6,468 nucleotides of DNA from Pseudomonadota bacterium (GCA_030635485.1 DAOVYS010000157.1:1-6468); one strand, 5' to 3'. Numbered from the stretch's first letter, positions 1 to 6,213 are shown. The notes: generated by a model from the sequence alone, not told the origin. Made by a program: numbers and translations.

Positions 1-2
1 CT

Positions 3-182
3 CATGCACGTGAAATGGACGACGCAGTCATCAATAACCATATTGGACTCTACGTGAACGATTATTCAAAAGACCTCGGACTGGAAGGAATTAGAGCGGT
101 TCAGGAGTTCTTCCGTCTGGGAAGAGATGCGGGGATAATCCCGAGGTCGAACAATTCTCTTCAAATCAATAAACAGGGTTGA
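3..182 (+). CDS. mqnD: MqnD, 1,4-dihydroxy-6-naphthoate synthase, C-terminal end (partial)
   Basis: This is the last 59 codons of a gene that enters from the left edge and ends at TGA 180-182. MqnD converts cyclic dehypoxanthine futalosine to 1,4-dihydroxy-6-naphthoate in the futalosine route to menaquinone, a cytosolic step that supplies the quinone of anaerobic respiration. The visible stretch begins HAREMDDAV and continues into NNHIGLYVNDYSKDLG and GIRAVQEFF, which fits the conserved C-terminal end of MqnD (the H-I-x-L-Y-V-N segment, then an LG-x-x-G-x-x-A-V helix). The substrate-binding core lies outside the window. The related MqnA family shares the fold, but the HIxLYVN tail fits MqnD better. 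The last codons overlap the -35-like box of the ilvB promoter candidate. Confidence 0.78.
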   Translation, partial: HAREMDDAVINNHIGLYVNDYSKDLGLEGIRAVQEFFRLGRDAGIIPRSNNSLQINKQG

Positions 183-206
183 CAAATTCGGTGGGTCTAT
201 TATAGA
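179..206 (+). promoter_or_regulatory. Sigma-70-like promoter candidate for ilvB
   Basis: TTGACA (179-184) is a perfect -35 box. After 16 bp comes TATAGA (201-206), within an A/T-rich TATTATAGATAAT stretch that offers other -10 registers. The -35 box overlaps the mqnD stop codon, so ilvB could have its own transcript start near 213-218 and a leader of about 145 nt. The call rests on box matches alone. Confidence 0.45.
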
Positions 207-231
207 TAATTGTCTATATTGATATATTGAC

Positions 232-300
232 TCCGGTCTTGAGGCTGTGTTTTCTTTTTTTGCAAAAATTCTCGCCCATCCAGCCGGAATTTTTTATTTT
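232..300 (+). promoter_or_regulatory. Possible attenuator hairpin in the ilvB leader
   Basis: TCCGG (232-236) can pair with CCGGA (284-288), extended by CTG (245-247) with CAG (281-283). The second arm is followed at once by a T-rich tract, TTTTTTATTTT (290-300). GGCTG (243-247) with CAGCC (281-285) is a competing pairing. A stem followed by a T-tract upstream of an acetohydroxyacid synthase gene suggests transcription attenuation, but the stem is short and interrupted by a bulge. No clean leader peptide was found. Confidence 0.25.
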
Positions 301-344
301 CAGGACAAAACCTGTAGTATCTATAAATAAGGGAAAAATCAACC

Positions 345-350
345 AAGGGA
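345..350 (+). promoter_or_regulatory. Ribosome binding site that decides the ilvB start
   Basis: AAGGGA lies directly against the ATG at 351 (no spacer) but 9 nt before the in-frame ATG at 360. This favours 360 as the start. Confidence 0.55.
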
Positions 351-359
351 ATGACGGCT

Positions 360-2060
360 ATGAAAATCACGGGTGCCCAGGCCATGATAAAATGTCTGGA
401 AGAACAGGGCGTGGAAGTTATCTTCGGGTTTCCCGGAGGTGTAGTCATTGACATTTTCGACGAGTTATTAAGACATGAGAACCTGACGCATGTTCTGGTA
501 CGGCATGAACAGGCCGCTGTCCATGCCGCGGATGCTTATGCCAGAGTAAAGGGAACAGTGGGTGTCGCACTGGTGACTTCCGGTCCCGGCGCAACCAACA
601 CCGTAACGGGCATTGCCTCCGCATACTTGGATTCCATTCCGATAGTGGTCTTCACAGGCCAGGTCCCTACCGCGCTGATCGGCAACGATGCCTTTCAGGA
701 AGTAGACATTGTCGGTATCACCAGACCGTGCACAAAACACAACTATCTGGTAAAAAATCCCGCCGACCTGGTGCCGACCATACGGGAGGCCTTCTATATA
801 GCTAGATCCGGCCGTCCGGGCCCCGTACTGATCGATCTTCCAAAAGATATAAGCGTGGCAAAAATCAAGTACCCTCCCTTAAAACCGGTTCAGATGCGGA
901 CATACAAGCCGACCTATGAACCGCACCCAGGGCAGATTGAAAAGGCGTGCAAAGCGATTCTCAAGGCACAAAGGCCTGTAATATATGCCGGCGGAGGAGT
1001 GATTTCAGCCGATGCCAACAAGGAACTGACCGAACTTGCGACCAAACTCTCCATCCCGGTCACCATGACCCTTATGGGACTTGGCGGATTCCCGGGAACC
1101 CACAAGTTAAGCATGGGCATGCTGGGCATGCACGGCACATACTGTTCCAACATGGCTATGAGGGAGAGTGATGTGATAGTCGCAGTCGGGGCCAGATTCG
1201 ATGACAGGATCACGGGAAGACTCGACGCCTTTGCACCTCACGCCAAGATCATTCACATTGATATTGATCCGACTTCCATCAGTAAAAACGTACCTGTTGA
1301 TATTCCGATAGTGGCGGACTGCAAGCATGCCTTGACAGGGATGAACACCTGGTTTGACAGAAACAGCGATTTCAACAAGGTATCCCAGGGGAAAAAGACC
1401 GAGCCGTGGAGAAAACAGATCAAGGAGTGGGAAAAGAAACACCCGTTGACCTATAAAAAGGAAAAGGGAATCATCAAACCCCAGTTCGTTGTGCAAAAGC
1501 TTTACGAGCTTACAAAAGGCGAGGCAATCATCACGACCGAAGTCGGCCAAAACCAGATGTGGGCCGCACAATTTTACAAATTTAACAACCCGAGGGCCTT
1601 TATGACGTCTGGAGGACTCGGAGTTATGGGGTATGGTTTTCCCGCCGCAATCGGTGCCCAGATGGCGGCCCCTGACCGGACGGTTATTGATATTGCCGGA
1701 GATGGAAGCATCCAGATGAACATCCAGGAGCTTGCCACTGCAAGGCAACAGAAATGCCCTGTAAAAATCGCCATCTTAAACAACGGTTATCTGGGCATGG
1801 TGCGCCAATGGCAGGAACTGTTCTACGAAAAGAGGTATTCCGGCACCAACATAGAAGTGGCTCCAAATTTTGTGGCCCTGGCAGAGGCCTACGGCGCCGT
1901 CGGGCTGCGGGCTACCAAACCGAGCGAGGTGGAGCCTGTGATCAAAAAAGCGCTGGCTACCGATAACACCGTAATCATGGATTTTGTTATCGCCAGAGAA
2001 GAGGGCGTATTCCCGATGGTGCCGGCCGGCAAGGCCACAACTGAAATGCTCCTGGCCTGA
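360..2060 (+). CDS. ilvB: Acetohydroxyacid synthase (acetolactate synthase) large, catalytic subunit
   Basis: The 566-residue thiamine diphosphate enzyme decarboxylates pyruvate and condenses it with a second pyruvate (towards valine and leucine) or with 2-oxobutyrate (towards isoleucine). Length is normal for the family. The pyrimidine-binding domain covers about residues 1-170, with catalytic Glu50 in VRHEQAAVHAADAYAR. A central FAD-binding domain follows at about 190-325, with RFDDRITGR at 279-287. The pyrophosphate-binding domain spans about 380-530, with the ThDP motif opening at GDGS 447-450 and closing at NN 474-475. The start at 360 gives the usual MKITGAQ N-terminus; an in-frame ATG at 351 is possible but its SD spacing is poor. 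It works with IlvN, encoded 215 nt downstream, and no defect is visible. Paralogues such as catabolic acetolactate synthase or glyoxylate carboligase are unlikely, because the FAD motif and the adjacent ilvN point to the anabolic enzyme. Confidence 0.96.
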   Translation: MKITGAQAMIKCLEEQGVEVIFGFPGGVVIDIFDELLRHENLTHVLVRHEQAAVHAADAYARVKGTVGVALVTSGPGATNTVTGIASAYLDSIPIVVFTGQVPTALIGNDAFQEVDIVGITRPCTKHNYLVKNPADLVPTIREAFYIARSGRPGPVLIDLPKDISVAKIKYPPLKPVQMRTYKPTYEPHPGQIEKACKAILKAQRPVIYAGGGVISADANKELTELATKLSIPVTMTLMGLGGFPGTHKLSMGMLGMHGTYCSNMAMRESDVIVAVGARFDDRITGRLDAFAPHAKIIHIDIDPTSISKNVPVDIPIVADCKHALTGMNTWFDRNSDFNKVSQGKKTEPWRKQIKEWEKKHPLTYKKEKGIIKPQFVVQKLYELTKGEAIITTEVGQNQMWAAQFYKFNNPRAFMTSGGLGVMGYGFPAAIGAQMAAPDRTVIDIAGDGSIQMNIQELATARQQKCPVKIAILNNGYLGMVRQWQELFYEKRYSGTNIEVAPNFVALAEAYGAVGLRATKPSEVEPVIKKALATDNTVIMDFVIAREEGVFPMVPAGKATTEMLLA

Positions 2061-2069
2061 GATGTATTT

Positions 2070-2122
2070 AGTACCTTAAAAAATATTTTCGTAAAGGTAC
2101 TTATACCCCTCAAGGGGGTACT
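2070..2122. repeat. Two nested inverted repeats just after ilvB
   Basis: AGTACCTT (2070-2077) is the exact reverse complement of AAGGTACT (2094-2101), with an A/T-rich loop. It is followed by TACCCC (2104-2109) and GGGGTA (2115-2120) around a 5-nt loop. GGTACT occurs at 2096-2101 and again at 2117-2122, so the first arm has two alternative partners. There is no T-tract after either stem, so a normal intrinsic terminator is not supported. Confidence 0.55.
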
Positions 2123-2187
2123 GAAAAGAATCCAGGACCTTTAAAAAATCCAGTTTATCTGGGTTAGCTGTACAAGAATTACGAGTC

Positions 2188-2251
2188 AGGAATTACGAAT
2201 TTTTGTTGTCTTGCGCATAAAATTACTATTTTCACAACATTCCTAATTCCT
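2188..2251. repeat. Long imperfect palindrome between ilvB and ilvN
   Basis: AGGAATTA (2188-2195) is the exact reverse complement of TAATTCCT (2244-2251). Further inward TGTTGT (2204-2209) pairs with ACAACA (2234-2239), and the GAAT segments between them also match, apart from one mismatch and an extra TTTT on the left arm. The left arm belongs to a doubled GAATTACGA (2176-2184 and 2190-2198); the right arm to a doubled ATTCCTA (2239-2245 and 2246-2252). This looks like an inserted intergenic palindromic element rather than an operator. Confidence 0.6.
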
Positions 2252-2275
2252 AATCACAATCATGAGGCGATCTCT

Positions 2276-2758
2276 ATGAAACACACCCTATCCGTCCTAT
2301 TGCAAAACAAACCGGGCGTCCTTTCCCGGGTCACAGGTCTGTTCAGCGGTCGCGGTTTCAATATCGAAAGTCTCTCCGTAAACGAAACACTCGACCCGGG
2401 TATTTCCTGCCTGGTCCTTGTTACAAGCGGGGATAGCACTATTATTGAGCAGATCACAAAACAACTCCACAAATTGATTGATGTGATCAAAGTCTCGGAC
2501 ATGAACGAGGTCGATTACGTGGAGCGTGAAATGGCGATTATCCGGGTCAAGGCCGAGGCCAACACCAGGGCCGAAGTGCTCCGAATCGCTGATATCTTCA
2601 GGGGCAAAGTAGTTGACGTCAGCCCCAAAAGCTATGCCCTGGAAGTAACCGGGGCCGCGGACAAAATTCAGGCCGTGATAGACATCCTGAGGCCGATAGG
2701 CATTCAGGAGATAGTCAGAACAGGAACCATTGCCATAGCCAGGGCAAAGAAAAAATAG
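2276..2758 (+). CDS. ilvN: Acetohydroxyacid synthase small, regulatory subunit
   Basis: The 160-residue subunit activates IlvB and confers feedback inhibition by branched-chain amino acids. An N-terminal ACT domain (about 1-76) opens with SVLLQNKPGVLSRVTGLFS, and a C-terminal domain covers about 83-157. Asn11, Gly14 and Asn29 are present; these match the effector-site residues known from E. coli IlvH, so valine sensitivity is probably retained (inference). Length is typical of the short form. GAGG at 2264-2267, 8 nt upstream, supports the ATG at 2276. The stop is TAG, followed one codon later by TAA (2762-2764). The stop codon lies inside the 8-bp target duplication of a mobile element that begins at 2761, so the coding region escaped damage by only two bases. 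The symbol ilvH is equally acceptable. Confidence 0.95.
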   Translation: MKHTLSVLLQNKPGVLSRVTGLFSGRGFNIESLSVNETLDPGISCLVLVTSGDSTIIEQITKQLHKLIDVIKVSDMNEVDYVEREMAIIRVKAEANTRAEVLRIADIFRGKVVDVSPKSYALEVTGAADKIQAVIDILRPIGIQEIVRTGTIAIARAKKK

Positions 2759-3000
2759 GGGTAACTATTCAGCAGCACTTCATAGAAAGGCAATCAGGTC
2801 GCCCAGCATACTGATGATGTATAGCTGATCAACCTGCTTGCTGCCTCCCTATGAAGCGCTGCTGAATAGTTGCAATTCGGTATTTTTAGCTATATTTCAG
2901 CATCACGCTTCTAAGTAACAGTTAAAAGTCTAAGCTTTTTATGTTATTTCTAAAATAGAGGCCGGAGCCCGGTTGTTTCGCTGAATAGTTACAAATAGGG
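2753..3000. mobile_element. 232-bp MITE-like non-autonomous transposon with target duplications
   Basis: The element occupies 2761-2992. Its ends are a perfect 13-bp terminal inverted repeat: GTAACTATTCAGC (2761-2773) and GCTGAATAGTTAC (2980-2992). Directly outside both ends lies the same 8-mer, AAATAGGG (2753-2760 and 2993-3000), the mark of a staggered-cut insertion. It has no transposase or other credible ORF. Inside are a 113-bp palindrome (2761-2873) and a weaker hairpin (arms 2913-2928 and 2935-2949). Ends beginning GTAA with an 8-bp duplication recall the IS66 family, so it may be mobilised by such a transposase elsewhere in the genome (inference). The left duplication contains the last base pairs of ilvN including its stop. 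The gap 2759-3080 holds no other feature apart from about 80 nt of plain sequence before psd. Confidence 0.85.
2761..2873. repeat. 113-bp palindrome with bulged apical hairpin (element E1)
   Basis: The outer 25-nt arms (2761-2785 and 2849-2873) are inverted copies with two mismatches. Pairing continues inward with GGCA/TGCC and CAGGT (2795-2799)/ACCTG (2832-2836), then an apical hairpin: AGCATAC (2805-2811), loop TGATGAT, GTATAGCT (2819-2826), with A2823 bulged. Its right arm is an internal inverted copy of the terminal repeat of the enclosing mobile element. Confidence 0.85.
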
Positions 3001-3080
3001 TAAGTACGTCAGACCTTAAGCCTCTAGGATCTCGTCTGTTTTCATAAATATGTTTTAAAAAGCCGGAACTATCGAACATA

Positions 3081-3728
3081 ATGAAAAAACCTCGAGTCCC
3101 GGTGGCTCTTGAAGGCTATCCGTTCATCATATCCGCCGCGTTTGCAACAGTAGTGGCCGCCATACTGCAATATGACACGCTGACCTTAGCGGCCTTATTA
3201 CTTACTATATTCATTCTCTACTTTTTCAGAGACCCGCAAAGAATCTCACCGGAAGAAGAAGACGTCCTGGTGGCTCCGGCCGACGGAAAAATCATTCTTA
3301 TTGAAAAGGTCTTTGATGACAGATTCGTTAACAACCACGTCATCAAGGTGAGTATCTTCATGAACCTGTTCAATGTTCATGTAAACCGCATTCCGTTTCC
3401 CGGAAAAGTCTCCAAAATATTGTATTCGCCAGGCCGTTTCTTTTCGGCAAACACTGAGCGGGGAGGTCTGGAAAACGAATACTGTGCGGTTATATTGACA
3501 ACTAAGGACGACCAGAGGATGGCTGTTGTTCAGGTGGCGGGGCTGATCGCCAGGCGCATCGTCTGCTGGGCTACCCGAGATGATGATTTTTTAAGGGGCG
3601 AACGGTTCGGCCTGATCCGTTTCGGTTCACGGGTTGATCTTTATCTTCCCCTCTCGGTCCAGATGGAGGTCAAAAAGGGCCAGACGGTCAAGGCCGGTGA
3701 AACCGTTCTTGGTTATCTCTCCTCATAA
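3081..3728 (+). CDS. psd: Phosphatidylserine decarboxylase proenzyme, short form
   Basis: The 215-residue inner-membrane enzyme decarboxylates phosphatidylserine to phosphatidylethanolamine. It is made as a proenzyme that cleaves itself and turns a serine into the pyruvoyl group. The expected cleavage is between Gly182 and Ser183 in RFGSRVD, giving a beta chain of about 182 residues and an alpha chain of about 33. Asp68 in APADGK and His100 in FNVHVNRIP match the conserved Asp and His that act with the Ser. Two hydrophobic segments at about 14-30 and 33-48 anchor the N-terminus. Length fits the short PSD-A type rather than the longer E. coli type. The ribosome site is weak (GGA about 13 nt upstream). 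pssA, the preceding enzyme of the pathway, is the next gene. Confidence 0.94.
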   Translation: MKKPRVPVALEGYPFIISAAFATVVAAILQYDTLTLAALLLTIFILYFFRDPQRISPEEEDVLVAPADGKIILIEKVFDDRFVNNHVIKVSIFMNLFNVHVNRIPFPGKVSKILYSPGRFFSANTERGGLENEYCAVILTTKDDQRMAVVQVAGLIARRIVCWATRDDDFLRGERFGLIRFGSRVDLYLPLSVQMEVKKGQTVKAGETVLGYLSS

Positions 3729-3729
3729 A

Positions 3730-3791
3730 CTCTGGTAAACGCTTACATGCCCGGGGGTCCCGTGAGTTCGTACCTCTGGTGAATATTTACA
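3730..3791. repeat. Degenerate 18-bp direct repeat downstream of psd
   Basis: CTCTGGTAAACGCTTACA (3730-3747) recurs as CTCTGGTGAATATTTACA (3774-3791), with four differences, all transitions. Each copy contains a near-palindromic 12-mer (GTAAACGCTTAC and GTGAATATTTAC). Thirteen of 14 bases of the first copy (3732-3745) match the outer end of the palindrome after leuA (6307-6320). The rest of the psd-pssA gap (3792-3874) shows nothing clear. Confidence 0.5.
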
Positions 3792-3874
3792 AAAAATGAG
3801 TTATGCGGGTTGCGGGCAAGAGGTCGTCAGATTAATATGATATAAATCCGAGCCCAAAAATAGAGAGAACATTA

Positions 3875-4651
3875 ATGAAGGACAAATCATATTTCCGGAA
3901 AAATAGCGATTCTGCAAAAGGCAAGATATACCTTCTTCCTCAACTGCTGACCACTGCCAGTCTTTTCAGTGGTTTTTATTCGATTGTGTCCGCTATAAAC
4001 GGCCATTTTTTTCATTCAGCAGTGGCAATAATCATTGCCGGCATCTTTGACGGGATGGACGGCAGGGTGGCCCGAATGACAAGGACGACCAGCCATTTCG
4101 GCATGGAATACGATTCCTTGTGCGACCTGGTCAGTTTCGGGGTGGCCCCCGCATTGCTGGCATACCAGTGGACCCTTCATCCCTATGGACGTTACGGATG
4201 GCTTGCCGCCTTCCTCTATGTGGCGACAACGGCCCTGAGGCTGGCCAGATTCAACAGCCAAGCCTCCAGCGGTTCCGGAAAGACCTTTGTGGGGCTTCCC
4301 TGCCCGGCCGCGGCAGGCATGATCGCCACTTCGGTCCTTTTCTGTCTCTTCCTTGAAATTAAGGGCTCTGTCAAGGATGTGGCAATGTTGATTCTGGTTT
4401 ACATACTCTCGTATCTGATGGTCAGTTCGTACCGTTATCTCAGCTTCAAACATCCCGAAACCACAAAGGCAAAGACATTTCAGGCCCTGGTGGCAATGGT
4501 GCTTGTGATAATGGTCGTTGCAACCGAACCTCAGATCACCCTCTTCATCTTAGGTGTGATCTACGTCTCATCCGGCCCAGCCAACCGGATTAAGGGATTC
4601 CTTAAAAAAGAAGACAAAAAAGAGATCAAAGATAAGGAAGTAGAGATTTAA
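3875..4651 (+). CDS. pssA: CDP-diacylglycerol--serine O-phosphatidyltransferase
   Basis: The 258-residue integral membrane enzyme transfers phosphatidyl from CDP-diacylglycerol to L-serine, making phosphatidylserine for Psd. The CDP-alcohol phosphotransferase signature is complete: Asp59, Asp62-Gly63, Ala66-Arg67, Gly76, Asp80 and Asp84, with exact family spacing; these aspartates bind the metals. The serine-enzyme hallmarks LRLARFNSQ and FVGLPCPAAAG follow the motif, which separates it from phosphatidylglycerophosphate synthase. The N-terminus is basic, then several hydrophobic segments (about 24-43, 47-58, 88-110, 145-165, 170-188 and 206-240), and a highly charged lysine/glutamate tail faces the cytoplasm. 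Length is typical of the type II (Bacillus-like) enzyme. AGAGAG about 7 nt upstream supports the ATG at 3875. leuA begins 44 nt after the stop, so cotranscription is likely. Confidence 0.95.
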   Translation: MKDKSYFRKNSDSAKGKIYLLPQLLTTASLFSGFYSIVSAINGHFFHSAVAIIIAGIFDGMDGRVARMTRTTSHFGMEYDSLCDLVSFGVAPALLAYQWTLHPYGRYGWLAAFLYVATTALRLARFNSQASSGSGKTFVGLPCPAAAGMIATSVLFCLFLEIKGSVKDVAMLILVYILSYLMVSSYRYLSFKHPETTKAKTFQALVAMVLVIMVVATEPQITLFILGVIYVSSGPANRIKGFLKKEDKKEIKDKEVEI

Positions 4652-4681
4652 TCACTAGAAGATTGAGGTTCAGGGTTGAAT

Positions 4682-4686
4682 AGGAG
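4682..4686 (+). promoter_or_regulatory. Ribosome binding site that decides the leuA start
   Basis: AGGAG lies 3 nt before the ATG at 4690 and 9 nt before the in-frame ATG at 4696. The second spacing is the usual one, so 4696 is preferred; 4690 would add only two residues. Confidence 0.6.
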
Positions 4687-4695
4687 AAAATGACA

Positions 4696-5715
4696 ATGAG
4701 TGGAGACAAGATAATAATATTTGACACCACTTTGCGCGATGGCGAGCAGTCACCCGGCGCGAGCATGAACATGCAGGAAAAATTCCGCCTGGCCCAACAG
4801 CTTGTCAAGTTGAATGTCGACGTCATTGAGGCTGGTTTTCCCATAGCATCAAAAGGCGATTTCGATTGTGTGAAAAACATAGCAGACCATATCAGGGACG
4901 TGCGTGTAGCAGGACTATGCCGCTGCAACAAAAAAGACATCGATGTAGCATGGGATGCACTGAAAAATGGTGAGGATCCCAGGATCCATGCCTTTCTTGC
5001 GACCTCTGATATTCACCTGAAATACAAGCTTAAAAAGACCCGTGAGCAGATCCTTGAACTGGCTGTTGCATCTATTAAACATGCTGCAAAATACACATCA
5101 AACATTGAATTTTCCGCTGAAGACGCCACCAGAAGTGATCTCGATTTTGTCTGCAAGGTCTTTGAAGCGGTAATTGATGCGGGCGCTACAACCGTCAACT
5201 TTCCTGATACTACCGGATATGCCATGCCTGACGAGCATGCTGCCCAGATTAAATATCTCATGGGAAAGATACCGAATATTGACAAGGCAATCTTAAGTGT
5301 TCACTGTCACAATGACTTAGGACTTGCCGTGGCCAATTCACTGGCCGCCGTAAAAGCAGGCGCAAGACAGGTGGAATGTACCATCAACGGAATCGGTGAA
5401 CGTGCAGGGAACACGGCCATGGAAGAATTTGTAATGGCTGTCCGCACACGGGCGGATCTCATGGATGTGCACACCAAAGTGGTTACGGAACAGATACATA
5501 CCGCAAGCCGGCTTGTGAGTACGATCACCGGCATGTTCGTACAACCGAACAAGGCCATCGTGGGCGCCAATGCTTTCCTGCATGAGTCAGGCGTGCATCA
5601 GGACGGTGTGCTCAAAGAGCGCACCACTTATGAGATTATAAATCCGAGCGATATCGGCCTTTCAAAGGGCAACATAGTGCTCGGCAAACACTCGGGCAGG
5701 CATGCGCTCAAATAG
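4696..5715 (+). CDS. leuA: 2-Isopropylmalate synthase, N-terminal catalytic part, ended by an in-frame TAG
   Basis: LeuA condenses acetyl-CoA with 2-oxoisovalerate to 2-isopropylmalate, the committed step of leucine synthesis. This part, 339 residues, holds the whole TIM-barrel catalytic domain: FDTTLRDGEQSPG with metal ligand Asp15, His203 and His205 in VHCHND, and the flexible GIGERAGN at 232-239. The linker segment HESGVHQDG and KHSGRHALK follow, and then TAG at 5713-5715. The same frame continues open to 6213 and encodes the rest of LeuA, so the natural product should be about 505 residues, the normal length. Ended here, the protein would lack the leucine-binding regulatory domain; in characterised enzymes loss of this region removes feedback control and often activity. 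Homocitrate or citramalate synthases are relatives, but the matching C-terminal part and the ilv context favour LeuA. Confidence 0.9.
   Translation: MSGDKIIIFDTTLRDGEQSPGASMNMQEKFRLAQQLVKLNVDVIEAGFPIASKGDFDCVKNIADHIRDVRVAGLCRCNKKDIDVAWDALKNGEDPRIHAFLATSDIHLKYKLKKTREQILELAVASIKHAAKYTSNIEFSAEDATRSDLDFVCKVFEAVIDAGATTVNFPDTTGYAMPDEHAAQIKYLMGKIPNIDKAILSVHCHNDLGLAVANSLAAVKAGARQVECTINGIGERAGNTAMEEFVMAVRTRADLMDVHTKVVTEQIHTASRLVSTITGMFVQPNKAIVGANAFLHESGVHQDGVLKERTTYEIINPSDIGLSKGNIVLGKHSGRHALK
5713..5715 (+). other. leuA: In-frame amber codon within leuA
   Basis: The TAG is codon 340 of leuA, between HALK and RLKILCDSLDDEELN. The family normally has a charged residue here (typically HALK-D/E-RL), so a GAG to TAG change is the simplest origin. 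Frames before and after are identical, so this is a substitution and not a frameshift. It could be readthrough (for example pyrrolysine insertion), a recent nonsense mutation or a base error. Confidence 0.9.
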
Positions 5716-5805
5716 AGACTCAAGATCCTGTGTGATAGCCTTGACGATGAGGAATTAAACAAGGTCTTTAACCGATTCAAGGAACTGGCCGACGTCAAAA
5801 AAGAG

Positions 5806-6213
5806 ATGTTTGACGAAGACCTTGAAGCCATTGTCATGGATGAGGCGCTGAAGGTTCCTGAAACATTCAAGCTTTTATCTCTCGGGGCAATGAGCGGCAA
5901 CAAAACAATGCCCACTGCATCGGTCCGAATCCTTGTTAAAGGCAAGGAAAAAGAAGGAGCCTCTATCGGTGTAGGCCCTATCGACGCCTCATTCCGCACC
6001 ATTGCCGGCCTGACCGATACAAGCAGTAAACTCCTCTATTTTGCGGTAAGTTCCATTACAGGCGGCACTGATGCACAGGGAGAGGTGCTTGTAAGACTTG
6101 AAGATGAAGGCAAGGTAGTAATCGGCCAGGGCGCTGATCCGGATATCACCACAGCGGCGGCCAAGGCATATCTGAATGCCTTAAACCGACTAGCCTTCCT
6201 AAAGGCGGTTTAA
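5806..6213 (+). CDS. leuA: 2-Isopropylmalate synthase, C-terminal leucine-binding regulatory part
   Basis: This frame is open from 5716, directly after the TAG, to TAA 6211-6213, and is in phase with the upstream part. The first ATG is at 5806; it has only a weak GAG 2 nt upstream, so separate translation is doubtful. Residues encoded from 5716 give the linker helix (SLDDEELNKVFNRFKELADVKKEMFDEDL in two stretches) and then the LeuA dimer/regulatory domain, with GVGPIDASFRTI and GKVVIGQGADPDITTAAA, which in known enzymes form the leucine-binding allosteric site. Sequence quality is as good as in the catalytic part, with no second stop and no frameshift over 165 codons. That argues against a long-dead pseudogene. 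As annotated from 5806 it is 135 residues; as part of LeuA the real start is 4696. Confidence 0.85.
   Translation: MFDEDLEAIVMDEALKVPETFKLLSLGAMSGNKTMPTASVRILVKGKEKEGASIGVGPIDASFRTIAGLTDTSSKLLYFAVSSITGGTDAQGEVLVRLEDEGKVVIGQGADPDITTAAAKAYLNALNRLAFLKAV

Noticed and set aside
227..451. A + strand frame from TTG 227, rich in Leu, Val, Ile and Phe, as an ilvB leader peptide
   Set aside because: It has no ATG and no ribosome site, does not stop before ilvB but runs out of frame into it, and its branched-chain residues are not clustered at a stem as in known leaders.
1107..1748. A 213-residue open frame on the - strand inside ilvB
   Set aside because: It lies wholly within the conserved ilvB coding region, shows no recognisable domain, and is explained as a shadow frame. 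The same holds for the - strand frame at 4016-4453 inside pssA.
2761..2873. The E1 and E2 palindromes as integron attC sites, because of internal loops and an extrahelical base
   Set aside because: The required outer RYYYAAC and GTTRRRY core pair is not present in proper form. E2 has GTT and AAC at the opposite ends, and the neighbours are housekeeping genes, not cassettes.
3810..3838. TTGCGG (3810-3815), 17 bp, TAATAT (3833-3838) as a pssA promoter
   Set aside because: The -35 box is poor and several other -10 registers are equally good in this A/T-rich stretch; not strong enough to list as a feature.
5700..5820. A frameshift splitting leuA into two genes
   Set aside because: Both halves lie in the same reading frame, and the linker is coded without gap across the TAG, so only a single codon is changed.
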